A stretch of DNA of 14,350 nt, from the NCBI GenBank assembly GCA_017447005.1, contig JAFSOM010000284.1:1-14350 (forward strand), written 5' to 3'. Shown here in pieces: positions 6,210 through 14,150 of the stretch. The position numbers and the translations under genes are program-made. This stretch comes from Oscillibacter sp. (GTDB taxonomy: Bacteria > Bacillota > Clostridia > Oscillospirales > Oscillospiraceae). Within the stretch, counting starts at the first letter, position 1, and the number at the start of each line of letters is the position of its first letter. The notes below the pieces were generated by a model that worked only from the letters and a program-made list of their open reading frames with translations, did no database searches and had not been told where the DNA came from.

Positions 6210-8034
6210 ACGATTTTTTCCCGTGCAAGGCCTTCATACGCTTTTCGTGGTCGAGTATCGCCTTACGCATGCGCAGACTTTTCGGCGTCACCTCTAAGAG
6301 TTCGTCGTCGGCGAGAAACTCAAGGCACTGCTCCAAACTCATCTGACGCGGCGGAACAAGCCGTAAGGCCTCGTCGGAACCCGACGCCCTCATATTCGTC
6401 ATCTGCTTGCGCTTGCAGACGTTCACGGTCATGTCCTCACTGCGCGGACTGACGCCGACTATCATGCCGCCGTAGACCGGAACGCCCGCGCCGATAAAGA
6501 GCGTTCCGCGCTCCTGCGCGTTGAACAGGCCATACGTCACCGATTCGCCCGTCTCGAACGAAATCAGCGAACCGCTGTTCCGGCGCGATAAATCGCCCTT
6601 ATACGGCGCGTAACTGTCGAACACCGACGCCATAATGCCTTCGCCCCGCGTGTCGGTCAGGAAGTCGTTCCGGTAGCCGAATAAGCCCCGCGACGGAATC
6701 AGGAACTGCAACTTCATCCGGTTTCCGACGGGCGTCATGTCCAGCACGTCCGCCCGACGCTGTCCGAGCTTTTCGATAACCGCCCCTACGCAGTCCTGCG
6801 GCACGTCGACAACTAACCGCTCTATCGGCTCACAGCGTTTCCCGTCAATTTCACGGTACAGCACCCGCGCCGGGGAAACTTGAAACTCGTAGCCTTCCCG
6901 CCTCATGGTTTCAATGAGAATCGACAGCGACATCTCGCCGCGTCCGGCGACGTTGAACGCCGTCTCGCGGTCGGTGTCCGTCACGCGTAGGGAGACATCT
7001 TTCAACGTCTCGCGGTAAAGCCGCTCCCGTATCTGCCGCGACGTGACATATTTGCCCTCCTTGCCCGCGAACGGCGAATCATTCACGGAAAAGGTCATTT
7101 CCATGGTCGGCGCGGAGATTTTCACGAACGGCAACGGCTCCACGGCGTCCGGGGAACAAATCGTATCGCCAATCGTAATGTCGGGAATGCCGCTCATGGC
7201 GATGATGTTTCCGGCGTCGGCGGACGCGACTTGCTTACGCGCCAAGCCCTCAAACTCGTACAACGCCGTCGCTTTCGCCTTGCGCGATACCGCGTCCGGG
7301 TTGTGGTAGTTGCACACGACAACTTCCATATTTTGTTTCAGCGTCCCACGCTCAATGCGGCCTATGGCGATACGGCCCACAAAGTCGTTGTAGTCAATGG
7401 ACGAGACCAGCATTTGAAACGGCGCGGCGGTATCCGCTTCCGGCGCCGGAATGTATTCCAGTATCGTTTCAAACAGCGGCTTCAAGTCCGTCCCTTCCAC
7501 GTTCGGCGAGTACGACGCCGTGCCATTCCGCCCGGAACAGAATAACATGGGGCTGTCCAACTGCTCCGACGTGGCGTCCAAGTCCATGAGCAATTCCAGA
7601 ATCTCGTCAATGACCTCCTTCACGCGCTGGTCGGGACGGTCAATCTTGTTGAGCACGACAATGACGCGGTGTCCGAGTTCCAACGCCCGGGAGAGTACGA
7701 AACGCGTCTGGGGCATGGGGCCTTCGGCGGCGTCCACCAGCAGTATCACGCCGTTGACCATCTTCAAGACGCGCTCCACTTCCCCGCCGAAATCCGCGTG
7801 GCCCGGCGTGTCCACGATGTTGATTTTGGTGTCGCCGTAACGCACGGCGGTGTTTTTCGCCAGAATCGTAATGCCGCGCTCCCGTTCGAGGTCGCCGGAG
7901 TCCATCACGCGCTCCACGACTTCCTGATTGGCCCGGTATACGCCGCCCTGTTTGAGCATTTCATCCACGAGCGTCGTTTTCCCGTGGTCGACATGGGCGA
8001 TAATGGCGACATTTCTTAGATGTTCGTTTCGCAT
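6208..8034 (-). CDS. typA: Translational GTPase TypA/BipA
   Basis: TypA (BipA) is an EF-G-like GTPase that binds the 70S ribosome and helps ribosome assembly and stress adaptation. The GTPase motifs are intact: AHVDHGKT (13-20), RERGITI (51-57), DTPGHADF (75-82) and NKID (129-132). Domain II, the EF-G-like domains (VNDSPFAGKEGKYVTSRQIRERL) and the TypA-specific C-terminal domain (GESVTYGLFNAQERG, VCKRKQMTNMRASGSDEALRL) follow. Using the ATG at 8034 the protein has 608 aa, the usual length. The upstream in-frame ATG at 8055 has no ribosome binding site, while GAGGAG lies 13 nt before 8034. Promoter 8080-8108 is immediately upstream, so it is transcribed separately from rpsU. The gene converges on the sugar transport operon. 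Confidence 0.97.
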   Translation of the reverse strand: MRNEHLRNVAIIAHVDHGKTTLVDEMLKQGGVYRANQEVVERVMDSGDLERERGITILAKNTAVRYGDTKINIVDTPGHADFGGEVERVLKMVNGVILLVDAAEGPMPQTRFVLSRALELGHRVIVVLNKIDRPDQRVKEVIDEILELLMDLDATSEQLDSPMLFCSGRNGTASYSPNVEGTDLKPLFETILEYIPAPEADTAAPFQMLVSSIDYNDFVGRIAIGRIERGTLKQNMEVVVCNYHNPDAVSRKAKATALYEFEGLARKQVASADAGNIIAMSGIPDITIGDTICSPDAVEPLPFVKISAPTMEMTFSVNDSPFAGKEGKYVTSRQIRERLYRETLKDVSLRVTDTDRETAFNVAGRGEMSLSILIETMRREGYEFQVSPARVLYREIDGKRCEPIERLVVDVPQDCVGAVIEKLGQRRADVLDMTPVGNRMKLQFLIPSRGLFGYRNDFLTDTRGEGIMASVFDSYAPYKGDLSRRNSGSLISFETGESVTYGLFNAQERGTLFIGAGVPVYGGMIVGVSPRSEDMTVNVCKRKQMTNMRASGSDEALRLVPPRQMSLEQCLEFLADDELLEVTPKSLRMRKAILDHEKRMKALHGKKS

Positions 8035-8079
8035 AGTAAGGGTATCGCTCCTCATGATAGTTTCGTTTTCGCGGACGGT

Positions 8080-8108
8080 ATTATAACGCGAAATTCCCCC
8101 GCTTGCAA
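8080..8108 (-). promoter_or_regulatory. Promoter of typA
   Basis: On the minus strand the -35 is TTGCAA (8103-8108) and the -10 is TATAAT (8080-8085), with a 17-bp spacer. The expected start near 8073 gives a leader of about 40 nt to the ATG at 8034, which supports that start over 8055. Confidence 0.8.
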
Positions 8109-8185
8109 CAGGGGAATGAAAATTTTATGCGCCTCGTATCTTGGCAAGTTGCGCGTACCGACGGCGGACGGGCGGCGCGCGGCGC

Positions 8186-8219
8186 AAAAAAGACGCCCTC
8201 CCGCGACGGGAAGAGCGTC
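8186..8219 (-). terminator. Rho-independent terminator of rpsU
   Basis: Ten nt after the rpsU stop, the minus strand shows GACGCTCTTCCCG, loop, GGGAGGGCGTC (8192-8219), followed by six Ts (8186-8191). The stem has one bulge or wobble. It separates rpsU from the typA promoter. Confidence 0.85.
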
Positions 8220-8228
8220 CTTATCGGC

Positions 8229-8411
8229 TCAGTAGAAGCGTTTCTTATTCTTGCGAGCGGCTTCCGACTTCTTGCGGCGCTTCACGCTGGGGCTTTCGTA
8301 ATGCTCTCTTTTACGAACCTCGGCAATCACGCCCGCCTTGGCGCAACTGCGTTTAAAACGTTTCAGAGCGCTGTCAATGGACTCGCCGTCTTTTACATGA
8401 ATCTCAGACAT
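8229..8411 (-). CDS. rpsU: 30S ribosomal protein S21
   Basis: S21 is a small basic protein of the 30S platform, near the 3' end of 16S rRNA, involved in translation initiation. The 60-aa protein shows the family pattern: SEIHVKDGESIDSALKRFKRSCAKAGVIAEVRKREHYESPSVKR in overlapping parts, with the invariant ALKRFKR and RKREHYE, and a C-terminal KK/R-rich tail ending KKRFY. The ribosome binding site is GGAGGGAGGG, ending about 6 nt before the ATG. It has its own consensus promoter (8549-8577), a leader of about 130 nt with a hairpin touching the ribosome binding site, and its own terminator, so it is monocistronic. Confidence 0.97.
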   Translation of the reverse strand: MSEIHVKDGESIDSALKRFKRSCAKAGVIAEVRKREHYESPSVKRRKKSEAARKNKKRFY

Positions 8412-8429
8412 TTATATCCCTCCCTCCGG

Positions 8430-8451
8430 AGCGTCCCCTGTCCCGGACGCT
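8430..8451 (-). promoter_or_regulatory. Leader hairpin abutting the rpsU ribosome binding site
   Basis: On the minus strand AGCGTCC (8445-8451) and GGACGCT (8430-8436) form a perfect 7-bp stem with an 8-nt loop. It ends directly at CCGGAGGGAGGG. Its position suggests a role in controlling S21 translation; no known leader family was recognised. Confidence 0.5.
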
Positions 8452-8548
8452 AGAAGGCCATCGTCAATCGCTTTTGTCAATGATTCGTATCCGCTCGAGG
8501 GTTCTGGATTCGCAATTCATCAAGGCTCTGTCAATGGCTAGTGAGGCC

Positions 8549-8577
8549 ATTATAAAGAATTTGACGGTTCTTGTCAA
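8549..8577 (-). promoter_or_regulatory. Perfect consensus promoter of rpsU
   Basis: On the minus strand the -35 is TTGACA (8572-8577) and the -10 is TATAAT (8549-8554), separated by exactly 17 bp: both boxes match consensus at all positions. Transcription would begin near 8542. Two inverted repeats overlap it: TTGAC-N7-GTCAA (8561-8577) and AATGGC-N7-GCCATT (8533-8551). Confidence 0.92.
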
Positions 8578-8825
8578 GGCTTTTTTGATAAATTTTTCTT
8601 TACGGAATGAAAGTGACCGCTATCAATGGGTATCCGTTTACCCTGTTTTCGCGCAAAGATTGACAATTCTTTGACAAATTCGGCGCGGACGCGCAACCCC
8701 TCCCCGGAATCCCCCGTTCAGGGATTCGGGAAGGGGTTCGATTACGCGCTAACCCGTCAAACGTCCTTGCGCCGCCGCTCTACGCGAACGCGCCCTTACT
8801 GCGTTCGCCGCATAACGACGCGCCC
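8578..8825. other. Intergenic DNA between leuS and the rpsU promoter
   Basis: No gene is seen. From the leuS stop downwards it holds a 16-bp direct repeat with a hairpin (8784-8833), a second hairpin (8697-8736), and two TTGACA boxes on the plus strand 11 bp apart (8660-8665 and 8671-8676). The stretch 8578-8658 is AT-rich, just upstream of the rpsU -35 box, as expected of an UP-like element, and otherwise shows nothing. Confidence 0.5.
8697..8736 (-). repeat. GC-rich hairpin repeat downstream of leuS
   Basis: Inner arms AATCCC (8708-8713) and GGGATT (8721-8726) and outer arms (8697-8707 with 8727-8736) form a long, slightly bulged stem with a 7-nt loop. No T-tract follows on either strand, so it is not a standard terminator. 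The base composition is like the hairpin repeats at 12169 and 14150-14350. Confidence 0.6.
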
Positions 8826-8833
8826 TTACTGCG
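8784..8833 (-). repeat. 16-bp direct repeat at the leuS stop codon, with hairpin
   Basis: ACGCGCCCTTACTGCG occurs at 8788-8803 and again at 8818-8833, a spacing of 30 bp. The second copy contains the leuS stop (TTA at 8826-8828 on the plus strand). GCGAACGC (8784-8791) and GCGTTCGC (8801-8808) form an 8-bp stem around the first copy and may protect or end the leuS transcript, though no T-tract follows. Confidence 0.7.
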
Positions 8834-11252
8834 GCTTGACAATCAGGTTGACCAGACGGTTTTTGACAAGTATCGTCTTAAACAGCTTCATGCCCTCGGT
8901 GGCGCGCTGGACTTTCTCCAGTTTCCGCGCCTCCTCTACAATCGCGTCCTGTTCGCTGTCGACGGGCATGGTGATTGTTCCCTTGAGCTTGCCGTTGACC
9001 TGCACGGCCATGTCAACGGTTTTCGACACGGTCTTGCTCTCGTCGTACTGCGGCCACGCCTCCTGACAGGCCATATGACCCGTTTTCGCGGCGAATCCTA
9101 ACCGCTCCCACAGTTCCTCCACGATGTGCGGCGCGAACGGGCTTAACAGCAACAGCAGTACGCGCATATCGCCGCGGGAACAGCCGTTCGCGGTCAGTTC
9201 GTTGACTAACGTCATCATGGACGCTATCGCTGTATTCATTTTGAGTTCGTTGACGTCTTCCGTGACTTTCTTAATGGTACGGTGCAACGCCGTTTCGTTG
9301 ACGGGCGTCACGGCGTCGCTCTCCGACGCGGCCTCCGCGAGATTCCATACGCGGTCAAGGAAGCGTTTGGAACCCTTGACGGCCTCCGTCGACCAAATCG
9401 CGGCCTTCTCAAAGTCGCCCACGAACATAATATAAAGCCGCATGGTGTCCGCGCCGTACTGCGCCACAATGTCGTTGGGGTTGACGACGTTGCCGCGGGA
9501 CTTCGACATCTTTTCGCCGCCTTCGCCTAAAATCATGCCGTGACTGGTACGCTTGGCGTAAGGCTCGGGCGTCGGAACCGCGCCAATGTCGTATAAGAAC
9601 TTATGCCAGAAACGGCTATAGAGCAGGTGTAACGTGGTGTGCTCCATGCCGCCGTTGTACCAGTCGACCGGAGACCAGTATTCGAGGGCTTCCTTGGACG
9701 CTAACGCCTTGTCATTGTGGGGGTCCATATAGCGTAAGAAATACCAGCATGACCCGGCCCATTGCGGCATGGTATCCGTTTCGCGTTTGGCGGGGCCGCC
9801 GCACTTCGGGCACGTCGTGTTGACCCAGTCCGTCATCGCCGACAGCGGGCTTTCGCCGTCGTCGGTGAGTTCGTAGGATTCCACTTCCGGCAGGAGCAAC
9901 GGCAATTCGGATTCGTCCAGCGGAACCCAGCCGCATTCCGGACAGCTTACCAGCGGTATCGGCTCGCCCCAGTAGCGTTGACGCGAAAAGACCCAGTCGC
10001 GGAGCTTGAAATTGGTTTTCGGCGTCCCGATACCCTGTTCCGCCACCCACTTGACCATAGCGGGAATCGCGTCCTTGACCGTCATGCCGTTCAGGAAACC
10101 GGAGTTGACCATAACGCCCGTATCGTCTTTGAGAATAAACGCTTCCTTGGTGATGTCGCCGCCCTTGACGACTTCGATAATGGGCAGACCGAATTTCGTG
10201 GCAAAGTCCCAGTCGCGCTGGTCGTGACCGGGTACGCCCATGACCGCGCCCGTGCCGTAACTCATCAGCACGTAGTCGGAGACGAACACGGGAATTTCCG
10301 TACCGTTGGCGGGATTCGTCGCGGTGACGCCGTCCAGCCGGACGCCCGTTTTGTCTTTATTCAGTTCACTGCGCTCAAAATCGGACTTCCGGGCGGCTTC
10401 GTCCAGATACGCCGAAACTTCGTCCCAGTTGCTGATTTTATCCTTCCACGCCTTCAAATACGGGTGTTCCGGCGAAAGTACCATATACGTGACGCCGAAC
10501 AGCGTATCGGAACGCGTCGTATAGACCGTGAGCGTATCCCCGGCGGACGTGGGGAAACGTATCTCCGCGCCCTCCGAGCGGCCTATCCAGTTGCGTTGCT
10601 GAATCTTCACGCGGCTGATATAGTCCACGGTGTCGAGGTCGTCAATGAGGCGGTCGGCGTACTTGGTGATAGCTAACATCCACTGGCTTTTCTCACGCCG
10701 GATAACCGCGCTTCCGCAACGTTCGCACACGCCCTCCACGACTTCCTCGTTGGCAAGGACGCATTTGCAACTCGTGCACCAGTTGACGGGCATAGAGGCT
10801 TTGTAAGCAAGACCATGCTTGAAGAGCTGTAAGAAAATCCACTGCGTCCACTTATAATATTTGGGGTCTGTGGTATCGACGACGCGGTCCCAGTCGAACG
10901 AGTAGCCCAGCATGTGCAACTGTTTCGTGAAATTTTGGATGTTGTCGCGGGTGACTTTCGCCGGGTGGATGTGGTTTTTAATGGCGTAGTTTTCGGTCGG
11001 CAGTCCGAAGGCGTCAAAGCCAATCGGGAAGAGGACGTTGTAGCCCTCCATGCGCTTCTTACGGCAGATGATGTCCATCGCCGTAAAGGGCCTTGCGTGT
11101 CCGACGTGCAGGCCCTGTCCGGACGGGTACGGAAACTCAATCAGACCGAAAAACTTTTCGCGGGTTTTGTCCCCGGTCACGGCGGCGAACGGCTTGACTT
11201 CCAGCCATTTTTGTTGCCATTTCGCCTCAATAGCGGTGAAATCGTACTTCAT
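8826..11252 (-). CDS. leuS: Leucyl-tRNA synthetase
   Basis: LeuRS charges tRNA-Leu with leucine in the cytoplasm. The class I signatures are present: HVGH (49-52, the HIGH motif) and KMSKS (581-585). The CP1 editing domain shows the threonine-rich TVYTTRSDTLFGVTYMVL and GVPGHDQRDWDFA. Cysteine pairs CTSCKC...CERCG and CPECG...CPKCG are in zinc-binding positions. The C-terminal anticodon-binding helices and the final domain (VQVNGKLKGTI, KTILVKNRLVNLIVKP) are complete. I start at the ATG at 11252 (808 aa, MKYDFTAIEAKWQQKW), preceded by AAGGAGG at 12 nt; a TTG at 11282 would add ten residues unlike the family. It follows the HAD gene by 36 nt, probably on one transcript. The stop lies in a direct repeat. 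Confidence 0.98.
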   Translation of the reverse strand: MKYDFTAIEAKWQQKWLEVKPFAAVTGDKTREKFFGLIEFPYPSGQGLHVGHARPFTAMDIICRKKRMEGYNVLFPIGFDAFGLPTENYAIKNHIHPAKVTRDNIQNFTKQLHMLGYSFDWDRVVDTTDPKYYKWTQWIFLQLFKHGLAYKASMPVNWCTSCKCVLANEEVVEGVCERCGSAVIRREKSQWMLAITKYADRLIDDLDTVDYISRVKIQQRNWIGRSEGAEIRFPTSAGDTLTVYTTRSDTLFGVTYMVLSPEHPYLKAWKDKISNWDEVSAYLDEAARKSDFERSELNKDKTGVRLDGVTATNPANGTEIPVFVSDYVLMSYGTGAVMGVPGHDQRDWDFATKFGLPIIEVVKGGDITKEAFILKDDTGVMVNSGFLNGMTVKDAIPAMVKWVAEQGIGTPKTNFKLRDWVFSRQRYWGEPIPLVSCPECGWVPLDESELPLLLPEVESYELTDDGESPLSAMTDWVNTTCPKCGGPAKRETDTMPQWAGSCWYFLRYMDPHNDKALASKEALEYWSPVDWYNGGMEHTTLHLLYSRFWHKFLYDIGAVPTPEPYAKRTSHGMILGEGGEKMSKSRGNVVNPNDIVAQYGADTMRLYIMFVGDFEKAAIWSTEAVKGSKRFLDRVWNLAEAASESDAVTPVNETALHRTIKKVTEDVNELKMNTAIASMMTLVNELTANGCSRGDMRVLLLLLSPFAPHIVEELWERLGFAAKTGHMACQEAWPQYDESKTVSKTVDMAVQVNGKLKGTITMPVDSEQDAIVEEARKLEKVQRATEGMKLFKTILVKNRLVNLIVKPQ

Positions 11253-11288
11253 GCGCGGTTGTGTCCTCCTTAATTTATGCAATGCTGT

Positions 11289-12110
11289 TTACCAGTCCCG
11301 CAGAACGAACTTGTGCAGGACTTCCGCCACGGCGCCGTGATTGCAGTCGGCGGCGGTGACGTAGTCGCAAAGGGGCTTCATCTCCTCCACGGTGTTCGCC
11401 ACGCCGACGCCTAATCCGGCGGCCTGAATCATGGTCAAGTCATTATAGTTGTCGCCGATGGCAATGGTATCTTTCATATCGACGCCCAGTAATTCGGCGA
11501 GTTTCCGCAGTCCGGAACCCTTGTTCACGCCCTTCTGGTTAAACTCCAGATAGCGGTTAGACGAATAACTAACGTCCATATCGCCCGTAACGTCGGATAA
11601 TTCGTCGGCGATTCGCGTCAAATACGCGTGGTCGGTGTTCATGTACAGGCACTTGACAATTTCCTGACCTTTCAGAAAGTCAAGGTTTTTCTCGTGAATT
11701 TCCGTCACTTCCATGCGTCCCCGGAGAAAGTCCTGTTCCCACGAAACAAAGTTGCTGACGTAAACCGTATCAATCGTGTAGACGTGCATGCAAACGTCGT
11801 ACTGAAAGCCGCGCCGATAGAGTTCCTCCGCCGTCGAAAACGGGATTCCCTGAAAGTGCAAGACGCGGTTTCCGCGGTTTTCGGTAATCGCGCCGCCGTT
11901 GAAGGAAATCACGTACTCTTCCGGGAGGTCGTAGAGGCCTAATTCTTTGAGCGTCTTATCCATGCTCCGGAATCCGCGCCCGGACGCGGGAACAAACCGG
12001 ACGCCCATTTCCCGCACGGCCTTTATCGCGGCGCGGTTCGCCTCCGATACGCTTTTGTCGTCCGTCGTCAAGAGGGTTTCGTCCAAATCGCTGACAATAA
12101 TTTTGTACAT
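11289..12110 (-). CDS. Cof-type HAD-IIB family hydrolase
   Basis: This is a cytoplasmic phosphatase of the Cof/YidA type, acting on small phosphorylated metabolites such as sugar phosphates or flavin nucleotides. The HAD motifs are intact: DLDET (8-12, nucleophile Asp8 and acid/base Asp10), the Ser of PASGR, the motif III Lys in VNKG (Lys197), and GDNYND (219-224). The C2B cap lies between motifs II and III. 273 aa is normal. The ATG is set by AAGGAGG at 7 nt. No promoter is evident in the 103-nt gap after the chemotaxis gene, so it may be read from that promoter or from one I missed. It is directly followed by leuS. The actual substrate cannot be told from the sequence. Confidence 0.93.
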   Translation of the reverse strand: MYKIIVSDLDETLLTTDDKSVSEANRAAIKAVREMGVRFVPASGRGFRSMDKTLKELGLYDLPEEYVISFNGGAITENRGNRVLHFQGIPFSTAEELYRRGFQYDVCMHVYTIDTVYVSNFVSWEQDFLRGRMEVTEIHEKNLDFLKGQEIVKCLYMNTDHAYLTRIADELSDVTGDMDVSYSSNRYLEFNQKGVNKGSGLRKLAELLGVDMKDTIAIGDNYNDLTMIQAAGLGVGVANTVEEMKPLCDYVTAADCNHGAVAEVLHKFVLRDW

Positions 12111-12168
12111 CTTCCCGCCTCCTTATGCGGTTCGCGCCGGGGTTGATTACCGTCATCTACGCCGCGAC

Positions 12169-12192
12169 GCCTTCCCCCCGGAGAGGGAAGGC
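12169..12192 (-). repeat. Short GC-rich hairpin after the chemotaxis receptor gene
   Basis: GCCTTCCC (12169-12176) and GGGAAGGC (12185-12192) form a perfect 8-bp stem with an 8-nt loop, 21 nt after the chemotaxis gene stop. No T-tract follows. It resembles the second hairpin of the repeat family at 14150-14350 (CCTTCCCCCG stem), so it is probably a decayed copy rather than a classic terminator. Confidence 0.6.
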
Positions 12193-12213
12193 TTGTTGCC
12201 GCAACGGAACATT

Positions 12214-13917
12214 TTAGACGCGGACGCCGGAACTGTTCTCGTTGCGGAGCGTGAAGCGGCCTACCAGCTCTTTCAGCACGCTGGCCTGTCCGGACAACTC
12301 CTCGCTGGCGGCGGCGGACTGTTCCGCCGTGGCGCTGTTCGTCTGTACGACGCTGGAAATTTGGTCAATGCCCGTACTGACCTGTTGCACGTCACGCGAC
12401 TGCATATCCGTGGCCTGAGAAATGCGCGTCACGGCGTCCATGACCTTCTGGGCGCGGATAACCACTTCTTTCAGCGATTCGTCGGTCTCCACGGACAGCC
12501 GGCTTCCCTCGTTGACCGCCTTGACCGTCTCCTCAATCAGCGTCGCGGTGCTCTTGGAGGCCTCCTGCGATTTCGTCGCAAGGTTGCGCACTTCGTCGGC
12601 GACGACCGCGAATCCCTTGCCCGCGGCCCCGGCCCGCGCCGCCTCTACCGCCGCGTTCAGCGCGAGAATATTCGTCTGGAAAGCGATGTCCTCGATAGTC
12701 TTGATAACCTTGCTGATTTCCAGCGACTTATCCTCAATCGCTTTCATGGCGCCCATGAGGTCGGCCATATGCGCGGAACAAATGGCAATCTGGTCATGGG
12801 AGGCTTGGTTATCCTCTTTGGCGCTTTGGGCGTGGGCGGCGGTCTCGTCCACGGCGTGGGAAATGCCGTTAATCGTGGTGGCGAGTTCGGACACGCTCGA
12901 CGCCTGTTCCGTGGCGCCTTGGGCCATGGCCTGCGCGCTGGCGGAAATTTGTTCGCCGCCGCTGTTGACTTGGTCGGCGGAGATGTCAATTTGAGACATG
13001 GTTTCGCTGACGGCGCGGCTTAACTTCGTCATGGCCTCCTGAATGCGCGAGAACGAACCGAGATACATTGCCTCGTTACGGCTGCGGATGTTGAAGTTTC
13101 CTTCGCCCATGGCCTTTAACTGCATTTCAATATCCGTGATAATTTCCTTAATCGTCGCGGTCAGGTTGCGCATATTGTCGGCGAGATGTCCGAGCGCGTC
13201 CTTGCCCGTGTAGCGGATGACGGATTCAAAGTCGCCTTGAGAGACCGCGAGCGTCACGGCCTGCATTTCGTCTACGGGCGTCGTGATGGTCTTTGCAATC
13301 GACAGCGCGAGAAATACGCTGACAATCGCGCTTAAGAATATCATGACAATAACGGTCACGTCGGCGATAGTCGCGGCGGATTCCCCGGCGTTGACTTTAT
13401 CCGTGGCGCGGACGTCGGCCTCCGCGCCGATACTGTCGAACATATCGCGCAGTTCGTTGGCGACGGGCTGGTATACGTCGCGCAAATAGGCGTAGCCGTT
13501 GTCAAGGTCGCTGTTACCGGCGTAGACATAGAGGTTGTTAATCATCGGCGTGACCTGCGTCACAAGGCTGTCAAGGCGCGTCAGGTTCGCCGGGTCGCCC
13601 ATATACGTGTTTTCGAGCGCGTCCACGGCCTCTTGGAACGTGATAAACTCCGCTCTGGCCTCGGCAATATAACTTTCGGACAGTCTGGGGTTCGCTTCGA
13701 CGGTCGTCTGCAACAGATTCGCCCGCAAGGCGCTTAACGCCCGCTTGCCCTTCCACGAGTTCACGACCGTCTGATAGGACGTGTCATGGAAATTTTTCAG
13801 CGTGTTTCCGACCCGCGAGAGCATGACCATGGACACAACCCCGGTGACGACCATAAAGGCAACCACAAGCAGGAAGGCCACAAGCAGACGGGCTTTGATT
13901 TCCAGATTCTTCATCAT
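12214..13917 (-). CDS. Methyl-accepting chemotaxis protein
   Basis: This is a transmembrane receptor that controls CheA through CheW. The order is: membrane segment (about 11-33), extracellular region of about 150 residues of probable four-helix bundle type (34-184), second membrane segment (about 185-208), HAMP domain (209-262, with TTP and DALGHLADNM), a second HAMP-like segment (about 263-300, QLKAMGEGNFNIR), and the signalling coiled coil with the conserved hairpin tip EDIAFQTNILALNAAVEAAR (409-428). Adaptation regions rich in Ala/Glu/Gln/Ser flank the tip. The protein has 567 aa; no CheW-tether pentapeptide is seen at its end. The ATG at 13917 has AAGGAGA at 8 nt; a second ATG follows directly. 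It has its own promoter and no other chemotaxis or flagellar gene next to it. The ligand is unknown. Confidence 0.95.
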   Translation of the reverse strand: MMKNLEIKARLLVAFLLVVAFMVVTGVVSMVMLSRVGNTLKNFHDTSYQTVVNSWKGKRALSALRANLLQTTVEANPRLSESYIAEARAEFITFQEAVDALENTYMGDPANLTRLDSLVTQVTPMINNLYVYAGNSDLDNGYAYLRDVYQPVANELRDMFDSIGAEADVRATDKVNAGESAATIADVTVIVMIFLSAIVSVFLALSIAKTITTPVDEMQAVTLAVSQGDFESVIRYTGKDALGHLADNMRNLTATIKEIITDIEMQLKAMGEGNFNIRSRNEAMYLGSFSRIQEAMTKLSRAVSETMSQIDISADQVNSGGEQISASAQAMAQGATEQASSVSELATTINGISHAVDETAAHAQSAKEDNQASHDQIAICSAHMADLMGAMKAIEDKSLEISKVIKTIEDIAFQTNILALNAAVEAARAGAAGKGFAVVADEVRNLATKSQEASKSTATLIEETVKAVNEGSRLSVETDESLKEVVIRAQKVMDAVTRISQATDMQSRDVQQVSTGIDQISSVVQTNSATAEQSAAASEELSGQASVLKELVGRFTLRNENSSGVRV

Positions 13918-13952
13918 TTCCTGTCTCTCCTTCTTTGTTTACTGAGGCCATG

Positions 13953-13977
13953 CCCGGAAAGCGGAAATTCCGCCGGG
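13953..13977 (-). promoter_or_regulatory. Leader hairpin of the chemotaxis receptor gene
   Basis: A 13-bp perfect palindrome (GCGGAA-A-TTCCGC, 13961-13973) is flanked by CCCGG (13953-13957) and CCGGG (13973-13977), giving an extended, bulged stem in the 5' leader between the transcription start (about 13990) and the ribosome binding site. Its role is unknown. Confidence 0.5.
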
Positions 13978-13997
13978 TTCGACCGTGATACAGGCGC

Positions 13998-14026
13998 ATT
14001 ATAGCGCGTTTTGCGCGTCAGGTCAA
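13998..14026 (-). promoter_or_regulatory. Promoter of the chemotaxis receptor gene
   Basis: On the minus strand the -35 is TTGACC (14021-14026) and the -10 is TATAAT (13998-14003), with a 17-bp spacer. GCGC recurs at 13994, 14004 and 14013 around and within it. This is a housekeeping-type promoter, not the sigma-28 type often used for motility genes. Confidence 0.85.
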
Positions 14027-14096
14027 TCGTAAATTTGGTAAAAGCGGTTCCGGGTACGCGTATGGCAATCATTGGCAAGTTGAGATTTTCGGCCTC

Positions 14097-14150
14097 ATCC
14101 GGCGCGGGATAAAACTTGCCCTTATCCGGCGCGGGATAAAACTTGCCCTC
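14097..14150. repeat. 27-bp tandem repeat
   Basis: ATCCGGCGC starts at 14097, 14124 and 14151, exactly 27 bp apart. The first two copies are full length and nearly identical (ATCCGGCGCGGGATAAAACT followed by TGCCC or similar). The third start runs directly into the hairpin repeat at 14150, so the array shares its boundary sequence with that element. Confidence 0.85.

Noticed and set aside
8035..8055. Upstream ATG for typA
   Set aside because: No ribosome binding site precedes it and it would place the GAGGAG site inside the coding region.
9762..10676. 304-codon plus-strand open frame
   Set aside because: It mirrors leuS, is Arg/Phe/Val-rich and shows no known motif; the leuS frame is complete and conserved.
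11253..11282. TTG start for leuS ten codons upstream
   Set aside because: The ribosome binding site lies inside those codons and the family begins at the ATG at 11252.
12169..12192. Intrinsic terminator after the chemotaxis gene
   Set aside because: The stem is perfect but no T-tract follows; it fits the dispersed hairpin repeats better.
11947..13023. 358-codon plus-strand open frame
   Set aside because: It spans the end of the HAD gene, a gap and much of the chemotaxis gene in antisense; composition is that of a shadow frame.
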